From positions 682,001 to 746,000 of the forward strand of contig NZ_NQMO01000002.1 of assembly GCF_002257645.1 (NCBI RefSeq): a stretch of DNA of 64,000 nt, read 5' to 3'. The DNA is from Paenibacillus sp. XY044 (GTDB taxonomy: Bacteria; Bacillota; Bacilli; Paenibacillales; Paenibacillaceae). The notes below the pieces were generated by a model that was given only the letters and a program-made list of their open reading frames with translations, searched no databases and was not told the DNA's origin. Made by a program: the position numbers and the translations under genes. Of the stretch, positions 50,955-59,388 are shown one piece after another; position 1 is the first letter of the stretch; the number at the start of each line of letters is the position of its first letter.

Positions 50955-52472
50955 TTAGTCATAAGACAGCTTATCGATTTGATTTGTCAGGTACTGATTT
51001 TGACGGCCTAGATGAATATAGAGACTAACCGTGTTTAATCTTTTAACACGAGTTAACTCTTTTACAGCTTGCGGCAAAACCCCTTTGTAAGCTAAACGCG
51101 TAATGAACATATGGCGAAATAAATGAACCCCACCTGGGTACTGCCATCCTGCGATCAAAGCATATAGCTTGAAATTACGATAAAGCCTATCCGCTATCGA
51201 TGATGACTTTTCTCCTAATACTAGGGGATGTTTATCATACACCTTTTTTAGTTGAGTAAAGCCGTCATAAAGCTTCCCTACAAGAGGGAGCATATGACTT
51301 TTCCCCCCCTTGCTGTGGATGACAATGGTGCGTCTACCGAGATTAATATCATCCCAGGCAACTTGGGCTGCCTCCGATAATCTTAGACCAAGCTCCAAGA
51401 GTAAACGAAATCCAACTGTCTCCTGAATTGGGTTATCGGAGTACATTTGTACTGTCTGAAAGAAGGTAGCGATCTGCTCCTCGTTCGGTAAGTCCCTTGG
51501 GTTGTATCGTGGTGCTTTTATTGCTCGAAAACGCTGTAAGGGAGGCTCAATACCGTAGCGCTCTCTTAAAAAATAAAAATAAGATTTGATCGCGGATATC
51601 TTATGGCAAAATGAAATTGGGCTGGCTGCACCAATATTCACTTTTTTTAACAAGTAGGTTCTATAGGATAACAAATGTTCACTCTGTATTTTTAACATTT
51701 GAATACTCGTGTGATTTTCCTCTGAAAAGACATGGATGTTTTTGCAAAGCCAAGAGAAGAGTTGATCCACAGCTGCTACCTGTTTACGAATATGCTCTTT
51801 GGACAGACCTTTGTTTTGCATATTCATTTTGAACTCTGTAATCTTGGGGTGCAGATCTTTTTTTACCCTCGCTGTTACTTCCAATAAATAGGTCCGTTCA
51901 ATGCCTGTAGTCTGCGTAGACCTACTAATAAAGTAATTAAGAACGTTTGCTTTTACTACGGTCATCTCGACATTTTCGATGATGTGCTGAAGGACTGTAT
52001 GCTCAACCAGCTGATCGTCCATTATTTGTGCCGGTTCCATTTGAAGAAAATCTGCTGCTAGTTGCTGGATCTCTAAAACAACAGTTAACTTCTGTAAATA
52101 GTATGGTGGGTCATTAGGTATGATTTGCTTCATATAGTTCAGAAGCAATGGCTGTGATATTAGCTTTTGAACCTTGTTGTTCCAGATCCAAAGATTAATA
52201 CCGGACCTACCATAATGCTGTATAGATTCAATATTGGGGGTAGGGTTGTCTGTCAGCACATGTTGTGCATACAGCATATTTTCCACCTTCTCACGAGTGA
52301 CTTTTCTAATATCATGATCGTCACTCAGTGGAGGAAAGATACCCTTAAGGTCAAGAATCTTTTCGGCAAAATAAAGATTCTGCCGAAAAGATTCTTGGGT
52401 AGGTGAGCTTTCCAGATCATTGATCTGGCGTGGGTTTTGTTGCGTGGGATCAATGCTTTTGAAGTCGTCCAC
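50955..52472 (-). CDS. tyrosine recombinase, first and largest of a trio (RIT-like)
   Basis: About 506 residues from GTG 52472 (GGAGG eight bases upstream; a TTG at 52487 is in frame but overlaps that site). A long N-terminal extension of about 170 residues precedes the core-binding region ('MQNKGLSKEHIRKQVAAVDQ'). Catalytic landmarks: Arg in 'LLLELGLRLSEAAQVAWDDI', Lys in 'IHSKGGKSHMLPL', His-x-x-Arg in 'GGVHLFRHMFITRLAYKG', Tyr in 'NTVSLYIHLGR'. The coding start contains a perfect 16-bp inverted repeat (52353-52396). Confidence 0.88.
   Translation of the reverse strand: MDDFKSIDPTQQNPRQINDLESSPTQESFRQNLYFAEKILDLKGIFPPLSDDHDIRKVTREKVENMLYAQHVLTDNPTPNIESIQHYGRSGINLWIWNNKVQKLISQPLLLNYMKQIIPNDPPYYLQKLTVVLEIQQLAADFLQMEPAQIMDDQLVEHTVLQHIIENVEMTVVKANVLNYFISRSTQTTGIERTYLLEVTARVKKDLHPKITEFKMNMQNKGLSKEHIRKQVAAVDQLFSWLCKNIHVFSEENHTSIQMLKIQSEHLLSYRTYLLKKVNIGAASPISFCHKISAIKSYFYFLRERYGIEPPLQRFRAIKAPRYNPRDLPNEEQIATFFQTVQMYSDNPIQETVGFRLLLELGLRLSEAAQVAWDDINLGRRTIVIHSKGGKSHMLPLVGKLYDGFTQLKKVYDKHPLVLGEKSSSIADRLYRNFKLYALIAGWQYPGGVHLFRHMFITRLAYKGVLPQAVKELTRVKRLNTVSLYIHLGRQNQYLTNQIDKLSYD
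52353..52396. repeat. perfect 16-bp inverted repeat inside the first recombinase gene
   Basis: AAGAATCTTTTCGGCA (52353-52368) and TGCCGAAAAGATTCTT (52381-52396) with a 12-base loop. In the mRNA it would be a strong hairpin about 75-120 bases after the start codon. Confidence 0.85.
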
Positions 52473-52541
52473 CTGTGATGCCTCCAATCATGTCGTTGTG
52501 TTACTTAGGGTTGACATGAATGGTGAGGTGGTTCAAAAAGT

Positions 52542-52554
52542 TTAGTTCAACTAA
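52542..52554. promoter_or_regulatory. palindrome before the recombinase trio
   Basis: TTAGTTCAACTAA, identical but for the central base to 53461-53473. It is in the 85-bp gap between the 284-codon gene and the trio. Confidence 0.6.
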
Positions 52555-52572
52555 GTCGTTAAATGGAGTTCT

Positions 52573-53406
52573 TCATTTAAAAGTGTGAAATTCCGTTCGA
52601 TCTCGATATTCCTTTAACTCATGAAGCATACCTTCAAAGGAAGGTAATGTTTCATTTTTCGGAATAATGACCCATATTGAACGTTTGTCTAGAGACTTAA
52701 ATGGGCGAAACGTAGTGATCATATACTTAGCTTGCGGGAATAACTTAAGCACTGATTCACGAAGTACTTTATCGACCAATGGCTCATAATTGAGATGGAA
52801 TTCAAAATAATCGAATTCTTGGTATGTTGTAACCCATCGACCTGTAACCGCACCGGATTCCTGATGAAACAGTTCAAAGGCGTCGGTAATAACATATCCA
52901 CTGATACTAGACACATTCGATATTTCGTCAAATAGCTGTTTTAACTGGATTTTTTTTGAGACCTTATCATCAAAATATTCCGGTGACTCCGAGTAGGAAT
53001 ACGGATCAGGTAAATCATAATTGACCAGCTGCCAAGGGTGATTGAGAAGAACACTGAGCTGAAATGGCCGCGGCCATTTTGGTAACGTTGATTCATTAAA
53101 TAGATTACTTACAGCACCACTTGTTAGATTTAAGCTCTGCATTATATCGTAGCGCTGAAGTTTATGACTTTTGGTACTGAGTTCTCGTCTGAACTTTAAA
53201 CTAGGATCATTCATTAACTCTTCCCATTGCTCTTTTGAACTTTGAAGAATAAGAAGCTCATAATGCCACAGTCCGAGAATCAAATTTCTAGCTTCGGCTA
53301 ATTCACTATCAAGAGCATTATCACTAGATCTGATTGTAAAGTAAGATTTATAATGCTCAATTATCTCGTCGCGATTAATTTTGTACATTAAAGGACTAAA
53401 TGTCAT
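52573..53406 (-). CDS. uncharacterised protein upstream of the recombinase trio
   Basis: 277 residues from ATG 53406 (GGGTGATG upstream); ATG 53427 is an alternative. No signal peptide, membrane span or recognised family. A central stretch ('HKLQRYDIMQSLNLTSGAVS' then 'NLFNESTLPKWPRPFQLSVL') has the spacing of a helix-turn-helix. The rest is mixed alpha/beta ('VLRESVLKLFPQAKYMITTF', 'KRSIWVIIPKNETLPSFEGM'). Same strand as the trio, with matching 13-bp palindromes before it and between it and the trio. Most likely a regulator or accessory factor of the element. Confidence 0.6.
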   Translation of the reverse strand: MTFSPLMYKINRDEIIEHYKSYFTIRSSDNALDSELAEARNLILGLWHYELLILQSSKEQWEELMNDPSLKFRRELSTKSHKLQRYDIMQSLNLTSGAVSNLFNESTLPKWPRPFQLSVLLNHPWQLVNYDLPDPYSYSESPEYFDDKVSKKIQLKQLFDEISNVSSISGYVITDAFELFHQESGAVTGRWVTTYQEFDYFEFHLNYEPLVDKVLRESVLKLFPQAKYMITTFRPFKSLDKRSIWVIIPKNETLPSFEGMLHELKEYRDRTEFHTFK

Positions 53407-53460
53407 GTGTTCATCACCCATAACCATGATAATGCTGTTTCGAGCATCCCAACGAATCTC

Positions 53461-53473
53461 TTAGTTGAACTAA
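53461..53473. promoter_or_regulatory. palindrome before the 284-codon gene
   Basis: TTAGTTGAACTAA within CTTAG...CTAAG; partner of the site at 52542. Confidence 0.6.
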
Positions 53474-54090
53474 GAAAATTAAATGAGGGTTCATGGAAGG
53501 GAAGAATGTATGCTATAAGAAGGACCACCAGAATAATTACTGTACCAGACATGATGGATAGCAGGTCCTCCAAATCATCGGTTAAACAAAGAATCCGAAG
53601 ATATCGAAAGCTAAAAGGTAAGACTCTTCTAATGTCACATACACCTCCGCGATAACACTAAAATACTGCATGGGAAGGAATCATTTCCTCACCAACAAGA
53701 AAAGCAAATAAAAAACACTTTATACCTCTACTAGGTAACAAAGTGTTTACTCCCTGAAATTTAGATTTTCTCACAGATATGTTTAAACAGCCGCAAGGGC
53801 TAATCCATGTGTATTTTCATATGCCAACCTAAACGGTGTGGTATATGTTCTCAGAAGATACCACCTTGATATGTGTAGTGGCTCTTGATTTCCATTAATG
53901 GTATTTAGTAGGTTGTTTGCAACCTCATTGATTCACGTTTCTGTAAATAACATGAATCTCAATCGCATTTGGGAATGCGCATTTATCGACCTGGAGTCAA
54001 TCTTTGCCCGTGAGGAACAGGCCCGAGCAAGGGGGGGCTCGTAATTACTTTATACTACTTTAAAGAGTAAATCGCTAGTAGTAAGTTGTA
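53474..54090. other. long non-coding stretch of the element
   Basis: No convincing gene. Contains a hairpin at 53713-53748 (AAACACTTT/AAAGTGTTT with inner TACCT/AGGTA) and a GAGC...GCTC stem near 54026-54041. It could hold the element's end and recombination sites. Confidence 0.35.
53713..53748. terminator. stem-loop, possible terminator or element-end structure
   Basis: Outer arms AAACACTTT / AAAGTGTTT and inner arms TACCT / AGGTA with a five-base loop. Confidence 0.5.
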
Positions 54091-54114
54091 AATTCCTAAT
54101 TAGGAGGAATTCAG

Positions 54115-54438
54115 ATGAGAGAAGAAGAAGTCCTAAGGGTCCAAATATTAAAAATGTTATTAGAATTAGAAGAAAAGCGTATAGTTGGGCAGAATTGCAA
54201 TATAGTTAACAATAATAAAGATAAAACTTATGTGAGCTTGAGAAGTGATTTTTTCAAAATGCAAGAAATTGATAAAATGAAATCAGTATTTTCCGTATCC
54301 GACTTGTCCAATTATCTCGGGATCTCTAGGGATTCCGTATACTCGATGGTTCGCGAGAAACAAATTCCACATTTTAGAGTCCGAAGACGTATATTGTTCC
54401 ATAGAGAGACGATTGAGATATGGATTAGAGGAGGGTAG
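54115..54438 (+). CDS. excisionase-type DNA-binding protein
   Basis: 107 residues. The last 50 are an excisionase/MerR-like HTH: 'FSVSDLSNYLGISRDSVYSM', 'VREKQIPHFRVRRRILFHRE', 'TIEIWIRGG'. The N-terminal half is helical and less conserved ('LRVQILKMLLELEEKRIVGQ'). AGGAGG precedes ATG 54115. Divergent from the trio operon at a distance of 700 bp; proteins of this type bend DNA for tyrosine recombinases, so it may direct excision of the element. Confidence 0.8.
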   Translation: MREEEVLRVQILKMLLELEEKRIVGQNCNIVNNNKDKTYVSLRSDFFKMQEIDKMKSVFSVSDLSNYLGISRDSVYSMVREKQIPHFRVRRRILFHRETIEIWIRGG

Positions 54439-54535
54439 TTTACTAATCTAAAACCTTGTTTATACAAATTTATTGAAGAATCAGCTCGCAGCTACATAGG
54501 CGGGCTTTTTGGCATGAAATCCGAGGATGGCACGA

Positions 54536-54690
54536 ATGGCAAGATTTGATATGGAAGACGTGAAGGCGTTCGTGAAGGAAACAACCACAAAATAAAGGAC
54601 GATGTACAATCCTCACTGAAGGAACTGTTTGAAAAGACGCTGCAATCGATGCTGCATGTGGAAATTGGACACCGACAGAGCTGGTATCCA
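54536..54690 (+). pseudogene. IS256-family transposase N-terminal fragment
   Basis: 'MEDVKAFVKETTTK' then a stop, and in the next frame 'DDVQSSLKELFEKTLQSMLH' and 'VEIGH', which resembles the 'LKELLxxTLxxMLxAEMDxHLGY' start of IS256 transposases. Very short and frameshifted. Confidence 0.45.
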
Positions 54691-54918
54691 AGTCAAACGA
54701 CTTGCGAAAAAAATAAGTTGGGGACTTCACGGTCTCCAAGTTTGTTTGAATAATAAGCCTGCCGCTCCTTGTTATTCGTATTTCCCAAAGGAGCCCTGCC
54801 GAACTTCCAGATGGAATCGTTGTTTTCCGGACTGGGCCAACGTGGATCATGCGGATAAAGCTGATGAATTTCATATCTAAGTGATCCGAAGGAATTATCC
54901 GATATTATCAAAACTGCT

Positions 54919-54948
54919 GGGGACGAATTGGGGACCAAATTCGTCCCC
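54919..54948. repeat. REP-like palindrome
   Basis: GGGGACGAAT and ATTCGTCCCC, perfect over ten bases, loop TGGGGACCAA. The GGGGAC...GTCCCC ends recall the repeat unit at 40554. Confidence 0.55.
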
Positions 54949-55048
54949 AATTATCATAAAGCAGCCAATTCACTCGGATCCAAGTCCGGAAAAAGCTCGT
55001 AAATAAAGGCTTTTCCGGACTCTAACCCCCTACATCCTACTTATTATC

Positions 55049-55095
55049 CATCGCTGGCAGCGATGAGGTCAGGGGTTCGATCCCCCTAGGCTCCA
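55049..55095 (+). tRNA. 3' fragment of tRNA-Ala(GGC), probable attachment-site scar
   Basis: Anticodon arm CATCG-CTGGCAG-CGATG (anticodon GGC), variable loop AGGTC, T arm AGGGG-TTCGATC-CCCCT, acceptor strand AGGCTCC and discriminator A at 55095. The 5' half (acceptor and D arm) is absent: the bases before 55049 do not fold as tRNA. A terminator follows. Integrases that use tRNA genes leave exactly such 3' copies. Confidence 0.8.
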
Positions 55096-55101
55096 TAGAA
55101 G

Positions 55102-55130
55102 AAAAACCCTTGGGAATCAAGGGTTTTTTT
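55102..55130 (+). terminator. rho-independent terminator after the tRNA fragment
   Basis: AAAAACCCTTG and CAAGGGTTTTT with further T residues; presumably the original terminator of the tRNA gene. Confidence 0.75.
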
Positions 55131-55148
55131 GTTTTGTCAATTATGAGA

Positions 55149-56027
55149 TTAGGTCCTGGCCCACTTCTTGCGATACTGGTGTGGCGTAATGCCCATGCGC
55201 CGTTTGAACAATTTACAATAATAAGAGCTGTTCGCCAAGCCAATCTCCTCAGCAATGAGCGAGATTGGTTTTTTGGTGGTCGTTAACAGCAGAACGGATT
55301 GATGGACCCGGCGGGCCATGATGTATTCGGAGATGCTGATTCCTGTCGCTTCTTTGAAAAGATGCGATACATGATAGGGAGATAAATGCAGGGATTTGGC
55401 CATGTCGTCCAACCGAAACGGTAACATATAGTTGGCTTCGATCCATGTCAATATATGTTCAACCTGATGATTTCTGCGAAGGGTCGGTTTAGGCGGTCCG
55501 GCTTCGGTTCGCTTATCCCATACGTGTTTGATGGAACGGTACAGCATGACGAGAAATAAGGAAAATTCCGCATATCGATCTGCCTCTGAAAGCGCCGATA
55601 ATTGATCATCCAAACTTTTGTAGACACCGTCCAGGAGGTCAAGTTCATCCCCGGTGTCATATAAGCACGGAAAAGGGAGTTCCCCTAAATACATGAATTG
55701 ATAAAAGGTGTGAAGCGAAGGCCATTTTTCAAAATAAGACTCAAACATCGTCGGTTCAAAGGTCACAAGGGAACGTTCGAAGCATTGGCCCTCGTCGTAT
55801 TCGAGTTTGAGATGGTGAAGCTGATAAGGCTGAAAAATGCAGAGCATGCCCGGTTTAATGTCGTATCGGTTGTTATTGACGATCATCGTCCCTTTCCCTT
55901 GATGGATCAGCAATATTTCCACCCCAAGGTGGGAGTGAAAGGTTTCTTTATGCTCATAATTGACGCTTTTCCGTTTATAGGCAAAATGCAGGGGCACCTC
56001 GCTATAGTTACCCGCAACAAAAGACAT
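55149..56027 (-). CDS. AraC-family transcriptional regulator with cupin sensor domain
   Basis: 293 residues. The N-terminal cupin (residues 15-100) has 'HSHLGVEILLIHQGKGTMIV' and 'YDIKPGMLCIFQPYQLHHLK', the usual sugar-binding barrel. The C-terminal pair of HTH motifs is 'DDMAKSLHLSPYHVSHLFKE' and 'LIAEEIGLANSSYYCKLFKR', ending 'GITPHQYRKKW'. GGAGGCAAGGGG supports ATG 56027. It diverges from two Gfo/Idh oxidoreductase genes and most likely activates them in response to their substrate. Confidence 0.92.
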   Translation of the reverse strand: MSFVAGNYSEVPLHFAYKRKSVNYEHKETFHSHLGVEILLIHQGKGTMIVNNNRYDIKPGMLCIFQPYQLHHLKLEYDEGQCFERSLVTFEPTMFESYFEKWPSLHTFYQFMYLGELPFPCLYDTGDELDLLDGVYKSLDDQLSALSEADRYAEFSLFLVMLYRSIKHVWDKRTEAGPPKPTLRRNHQVEHILTWIEANYMLPFRLDDMAKSLHLSPYHVSHLFKEATGISISEYIMARRVHQSVLLLTTTKKPISLIAEEIGLANSSYYCKLFKRRMGITPHQYRKKWART

Positions 56028-56193
56028 GACCCCTTGCCTCCTTCGTTCCCCATTTACACCAGGGCCCGAATCTATTCTATCGCAAAACCGCAAACCAGTG
56101 TTATTTTTTCCCCCATAGCGAAACACAATGTTCTTTCAGCTTCAGTTAATATCCTTATATACCGATGAATGAAACTCATGGGAGGTTAAATTA

Positions 56194-57375
56194 ATGATCA
56201 AGGTTGCGATTATAGGAACGGGGGCCATTTCATCCGCTCATATCGAAGGATATCTGCAGCTTCAGGACCGCTGTAAAATTGTTGCGTTATGCGATCTTTA
56301 TCCCGAGAAAGCCGAAGCCAAGCGGGAGCAATACGGTTTGGACGCTGTAATCGTTAAGGATTACAAGGAACTGCTTGATCAGGAGATCGACCTGGTTTCC
56401 GTTTGCATGCCTCCGTTCGTTCATGCGCGCGTTACCATTGATTTTCTGAATGCAGGCAGCCACGTCCTCGTTGAAAAACCGATGGCATCTTCCCTTCAGG
56501 AATGCGACGCCATGATCGAAGCTGCGGAAAAAAGCGGGAAAGTATTGTCCGTCGTTGCTCAAAATCGCTTTAGAAATCCGATTATGAAGCTGAAGCACGT
56601 TGTTGATAGCGGATTGGCTGGCAGGATTCTTCATGCCCAAGTGGATTCTTTCTGGTGGCGGGGCCATTGCTATTACGATTTGTGGTGGCGCGGCACGTGG
56701 GAGAAAGAGGGAGGCGGTCCTACGCTAAATCATGCGGTTCATCATATCGACGCCTTGCTGTGGATGCTTGGCCGCCCCAGTCAGGTGCAGGCTTTTATGA
56801 GCAACGTCGCGCATGACAATGCGGAGGTGGAGGATCTGTCCGTTGCGATGCTGCGGTATCCGGATGGGGCACTGGGGCAAATCACCAGCTCGGTCGTTCA
56901 TCACGGAGAGGAGCAGCAGTTTATTTTCCAGGGAGAGCATGCCCGGATCTCGGCACCGTGGCGGGTGGCCGCCTCCGTGTCATTACCGAACGGATTCCCC
57001 AAGAGGGATCAACAGCTGGAGGAGAAGATTGCACAATACTATAACGAATTACCGGACCTGCCTTACGAAGGACATACCGCTCAGATTGACAATGTGCTAA
57101 CCGCCATCGAGACGGGGGCGCCCGTTCTAGTAGACGGAGCCAGCGGCCGAAGCACGCTGGAGCTGATCATGAGTATTTACAAATCCGCAAGCACAGGTGA
57201 GAATGTTCAGCTCCCCTTGCCGCAAGACGATTCTTTTTATACCCAAGAAGGCGTGAAGCGGAATGTTCCTCACTTTTACAAAAAGAGCGGGAGTGTGGAT
57301 AACTTCACGGATGTGAAGATCACAACAGGAAGCCATTACAGTGAAATGAACGGACAATCGTCAGGCGAAAAGTAA
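56194..57375 (+). CDS. Gfo/Idh/MocA-family oxidoreductase
   Basis: 393 residues. Rossmann motif 'VAIIGTGAISSAHIEGYLQL', 'CMPPFVHARVTIDFLNAGSH', the signature 'VLVEKPMASSLQECDAMIEA' and the catalytic His region 'LNHAVHHIDALLWMLGRPSQ'. These NAD(P)-dependent enzymes oxidise or epimerise sugars and inositols. GGGAGG lies before ATG 56194. It forms an operon with the related gene at 57426 and is divergent from an AraC regulator with a cupin, so a sugar substrate is likely. Confidence 0.9.
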   Translation: MIKVAIIGTGAISSAHIEGYLQLQDRCKIVALCDLYPEKAEAKREQYGLDAVIVKDYKELLDQEIDLVSVCMPPFVHARVTIDFLNAGSHVLVEKPMASSLQECDAMIEAAEKSGKVLSVVAQNRFRNPIMKLKHVVDSGLAGRILHAQVDSFWWRGHCYYDLWWRGTWEKEGGGPTLNHAVHHIDALLWMLGRPSQVQAFMSNVAHDNAEVEDLSVAMLRYPDGALGQITSSVVHHGEEQQFIFQGEHARISAPWRVAASVSLPNGFPKRDQQLEEKIAQYYNELPDLPYEGHTAQIDNVLTAIETGAPVLVDGASGRSTLELIMSIYKSASTGENVQLPLPQDDSFYTQEGVKRNVPHFYKKSGSVDNFTDVKITTGSHYSEMNGQSSGEK

Positions 57376-57425
57376 ATCCCAACTCTTTGGGCTTGAGAAC
57401 TTTAAATGCGAAAGGGATGAAGAGA

Positions 57426-58511
57426 ATGCAGAAGAACGACGGAATGAATTATGCCCCGAAAGGGAAACCCAATCCGGTGGTCCATCCGGGTGAATTTGTG
57501 ATCGCTGCAGTGGCGCTCGATCATGGGCACATCTATGGAATGGTAAACGGGCTGATCGAAGCAGGCGCTACCTTAAAGTGGGTTTATGACCGTGACCGTG
57601 CAAAAGCAGAAGCATTCGCACGAAACTACCCCCAAGTTACGGTTGCAGCATCCGAGGAGGAGGTTCTGGCGGATCCGCAGGTTCATCTCGTTGCCGGAGC
57701 TGCCGTAACTTCGGAACGCTGCGCGTTGGGGCTTCGCGTGATGGACGCAGGGAAGGATTATTTTACGGATAAAGCTCCCTTTACGACGCTCAAACAATTG
57801 GAATCGGCCCGCGCAAAGGTGCGTGAAACCGGGAGAAAGTATATGGTGTACTACAGCGAAAGGCTTCATGTGGAATCGGCGGTTTATGCCGGACAGCTCA
57901 TCGAACAGGGTGCGATCGGGCGGGTGCTGCAGGTGACCGGATTCGGACCGCATCGGTTAAATGCCCCGTCCAGGCCGGAATGGTTCTTTCAGAAGCAGCA
58001 TTATGGGGGAATCCTTTGCGATATCGGCAGCCACCAGGTCGAGCAGTTCCTGTTTTATGCGGGGTGTAAACAGGCGGAGGTCCTGCACAGTAAAGTTGCA
58101 AACTATAACAATCCGGATCATCCCGAGCTCGAGGACTTTGGAGACGCTACCCTGCTAGGGGACAATGGCGCCACGCAATATTTCCGGGTGGATTGGTTTA
58201 CGCCGGACGGCCTAGGTTCATGGGGAGACGGACGCACGATTATTTTGGGAACCGAAGGTTATATTGAACTAAGAAAATATATCGATATCGCTCACGACCG
58301 GACCGGCAATCATGTCTACTTGGTCAATCAAGAAGGGGAATACCATTTTCTTGTGGATGGACAGGTTGGATATCCCTTCTTTGGAGAACTCATTCTTGAC
58401 TGCCTGAACCGCACCGAATTGGCCATGACGCAGGAGCATGCCTTCATGGCAGCAGAATTGTGTTTGAAGGCGCAGGAAATGGCGATGGACGTGACCCGCA
58501 GCGGCAGCTGA
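57426..58511 (+). CDS. Gfo/Idh/MocA-family oxidoreductase, divergent
   Basis: 361 residues from ATG 57426 (AAAGGG nine bases upstream). 'FVIAAVALDHGHIYGMVNGL' replaces the usual Gly-x-Gly loop, and the family's Glu-Lys-Pro is 'DYFTDKAPFTTLKQLESA' (Asp-Lys-Ala). The His region 'GGILCDIGSHQVEQFLFYAG' is kept. The changes suggest altered cofactor handling, as seen in a subgroup of Gfo/Idh proteins. 50 bp behind the first oxidoreductase gene, so they probably act in one pathway. Confidence 0.85.
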   Translation: MQKNDGMNYAPKGKPNPVVHPGEFVIAAVALDHGHIYGMVNGLIEAGATLKWVYDRDRAKAEAFARNYPQVTVAASEEEVLADPQVHLVAGAAVTSERCALGLRVMDAGKDYFTDKAPFTTLKQLESARAKVRETGRKYMVYYSERLHVESAVYAGQLIEQGAIGRVLQVTGFGPHRLNAPSRPEWFFQKQHYGGILCDIGSHQVEQFLFYAGCKQAEVLHSKVANYNNPDHPELEDFGDATLLGDNGATQYFRVDWFTPDGLGSWGDGRTIILGTEGYIELRKYIDIAHDRTGNHVYLVNQEGEYHFLVDGQVGYPFFGELILDCLNRTELAMTQEHAFMAAELCLKAQEMAMDVTRSGS

Positions 58512-58533
58512 ATGCATGAGAGAGGTTGCTATC

Positions 58534-58710
58534 ATGCCTAGGGAGCAGAACGTCAAAGGTTCCACCCGGGATTACACCTATCAACTTCTGCGAAAAAGGA
58601 TCCTGCATTTGCAGCTGGAGCCCGGCACAAAAATATCGGAGAAAGAAATCGCGGACGAATTGAACGTCAGCCGAACACCGGTCCGGGAAGCGTTTATGAA
58701 GCTGGAGTGA
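58534..58710 (+). pseudogene. GntR-family regulator reduced to its DNA-binding domain
   Basis: 58 codons covering a FadR-type winged HTH ('YQLLRKRILHLQLEPGTKIS', 'EKEIADELNVSRTPVREAFM', KLE) and then TGA, where such proteins normally continue with 'ERGLV' and a 150-residue FCD ligand domain. Nothing recognisable follows before a terminator. AGAGAGG precedes ATG 58534. It is last in the oxidoreductase operon. Most simply a truncated pseudogene; an autonomous mini-repressor is less likely. Confidence 0.7.
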
Positions 58711-58712
58711 AA

Positions 58713-58760
58713 GATGAGCTGGGGAGGGCTGTGTAAAAAAACGCCCCTCCCTTTCTCATC
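58713..58760. terminator. bidirectional stem-loop
   Basis: GATGAG...GGGAGGG pairs with CCCTCCC...CTCATC around an A-rich loop; it separates the convergent operon end and the GNAT gene. Confidence 0.5.
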
Positions 58761-58762
58761 AT

Positions 58763-59206
58763 TTATTGTGAATTAGTTAGTTCCTTGACCATTAGCACAT
58801 GAGGTATACCGTCTTCCATAAACTCCTCAGAAGAAGTCCGGTATCCAAGTTTTTTATAGAACCCTTCCGCCTGGCTTTGTCCGTGTAGTTTAACCTGTTG
58901 TACTCCCTTGTCTTTAGCGATTTCTTCTAACATTGCAATGATACTTTTCCCGATTCCAAATTGACGGAAAGGCTGCAGGATGCAAATCCGCTCGAGCTTC
59001 CCGGATCCTTCGTGAATTCGTATCCTTCCCGTTCCGACGGGCTGCTCATCATAATAGGCGATAATGTGCTCACATGGTCCGCCCAGCGTATCAAACTCGT
59101 CGAATTCATCATTCAGGGGAACGCCCTGTTCCTCAACGAATACGTTCTTCCGAATGGAAAATGCCGCTTCTAATTCCTCTGGTAAATTAATTCTTTGGGT
59201 GTTCAA
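58763..59206 (-). CDS. GNAT-family N-acetyltransferase (ElaA/YjcF-like)
   Basis: 147 residues. 'AAFSIRKNVFVEEQGVPLND' is the typical N-terminus of this subgroup. 'PVGTGRIRIHEGSGKLERIC' and 'LQPFRQFGIGKSIIAMLEEI' give the acetyl-CoA-binding strand and pyrophosphate loop (Arg/Gln-x-x-Gly-x-Gly). 'QVKLHGQSQAEGFYKKLGYR' is the C-terminal motif B. AAAGGGG favours TTG 59206. Substrate unknown; probably a small amine. Confidence 0.88.
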   Translation of the reverse strand: MNTQRINLPEELEAAFSIRKNVFVEEQGVPLNDEFDEFDTLGGPCEHIIAYYDEQPVGTGRIRIHEGSGKLERICILQPFRQFGIGKSIIAMLEEIAKDKGVQQVKLHGQSQAEGFYKKLGYRTSSEEFMEDGIPHVLMVKELTNSQ

Positions 59207-59388
59207 TCGATCTCGCCCCTTTCTGGATGTATTCAATGATCGACATTCAAATTATAGGATTAATTATGTTGTAAATGCAATAAAAAGTTAATTCCTGAGG
59301 TTGAAAGCACCCACGAGGAGAAAAAAAGCCAAAAATAATGGGGCTAGAAAAATCATATTGGTCTCATGAGAATAAGGCAGTGACCATC

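Noticed and set aside
54693..54950. 85-codon minus-strand frame
   Set aside because: No ribosome site, overlaps an IS256 scrap and a palindrome; no family resemblance.
55037..55095. complete tRNA gene
   Set aside because: The acceptor 5' strand and D arm are absent; bases before 55049 cannot pair with the 3' acceptor strand.
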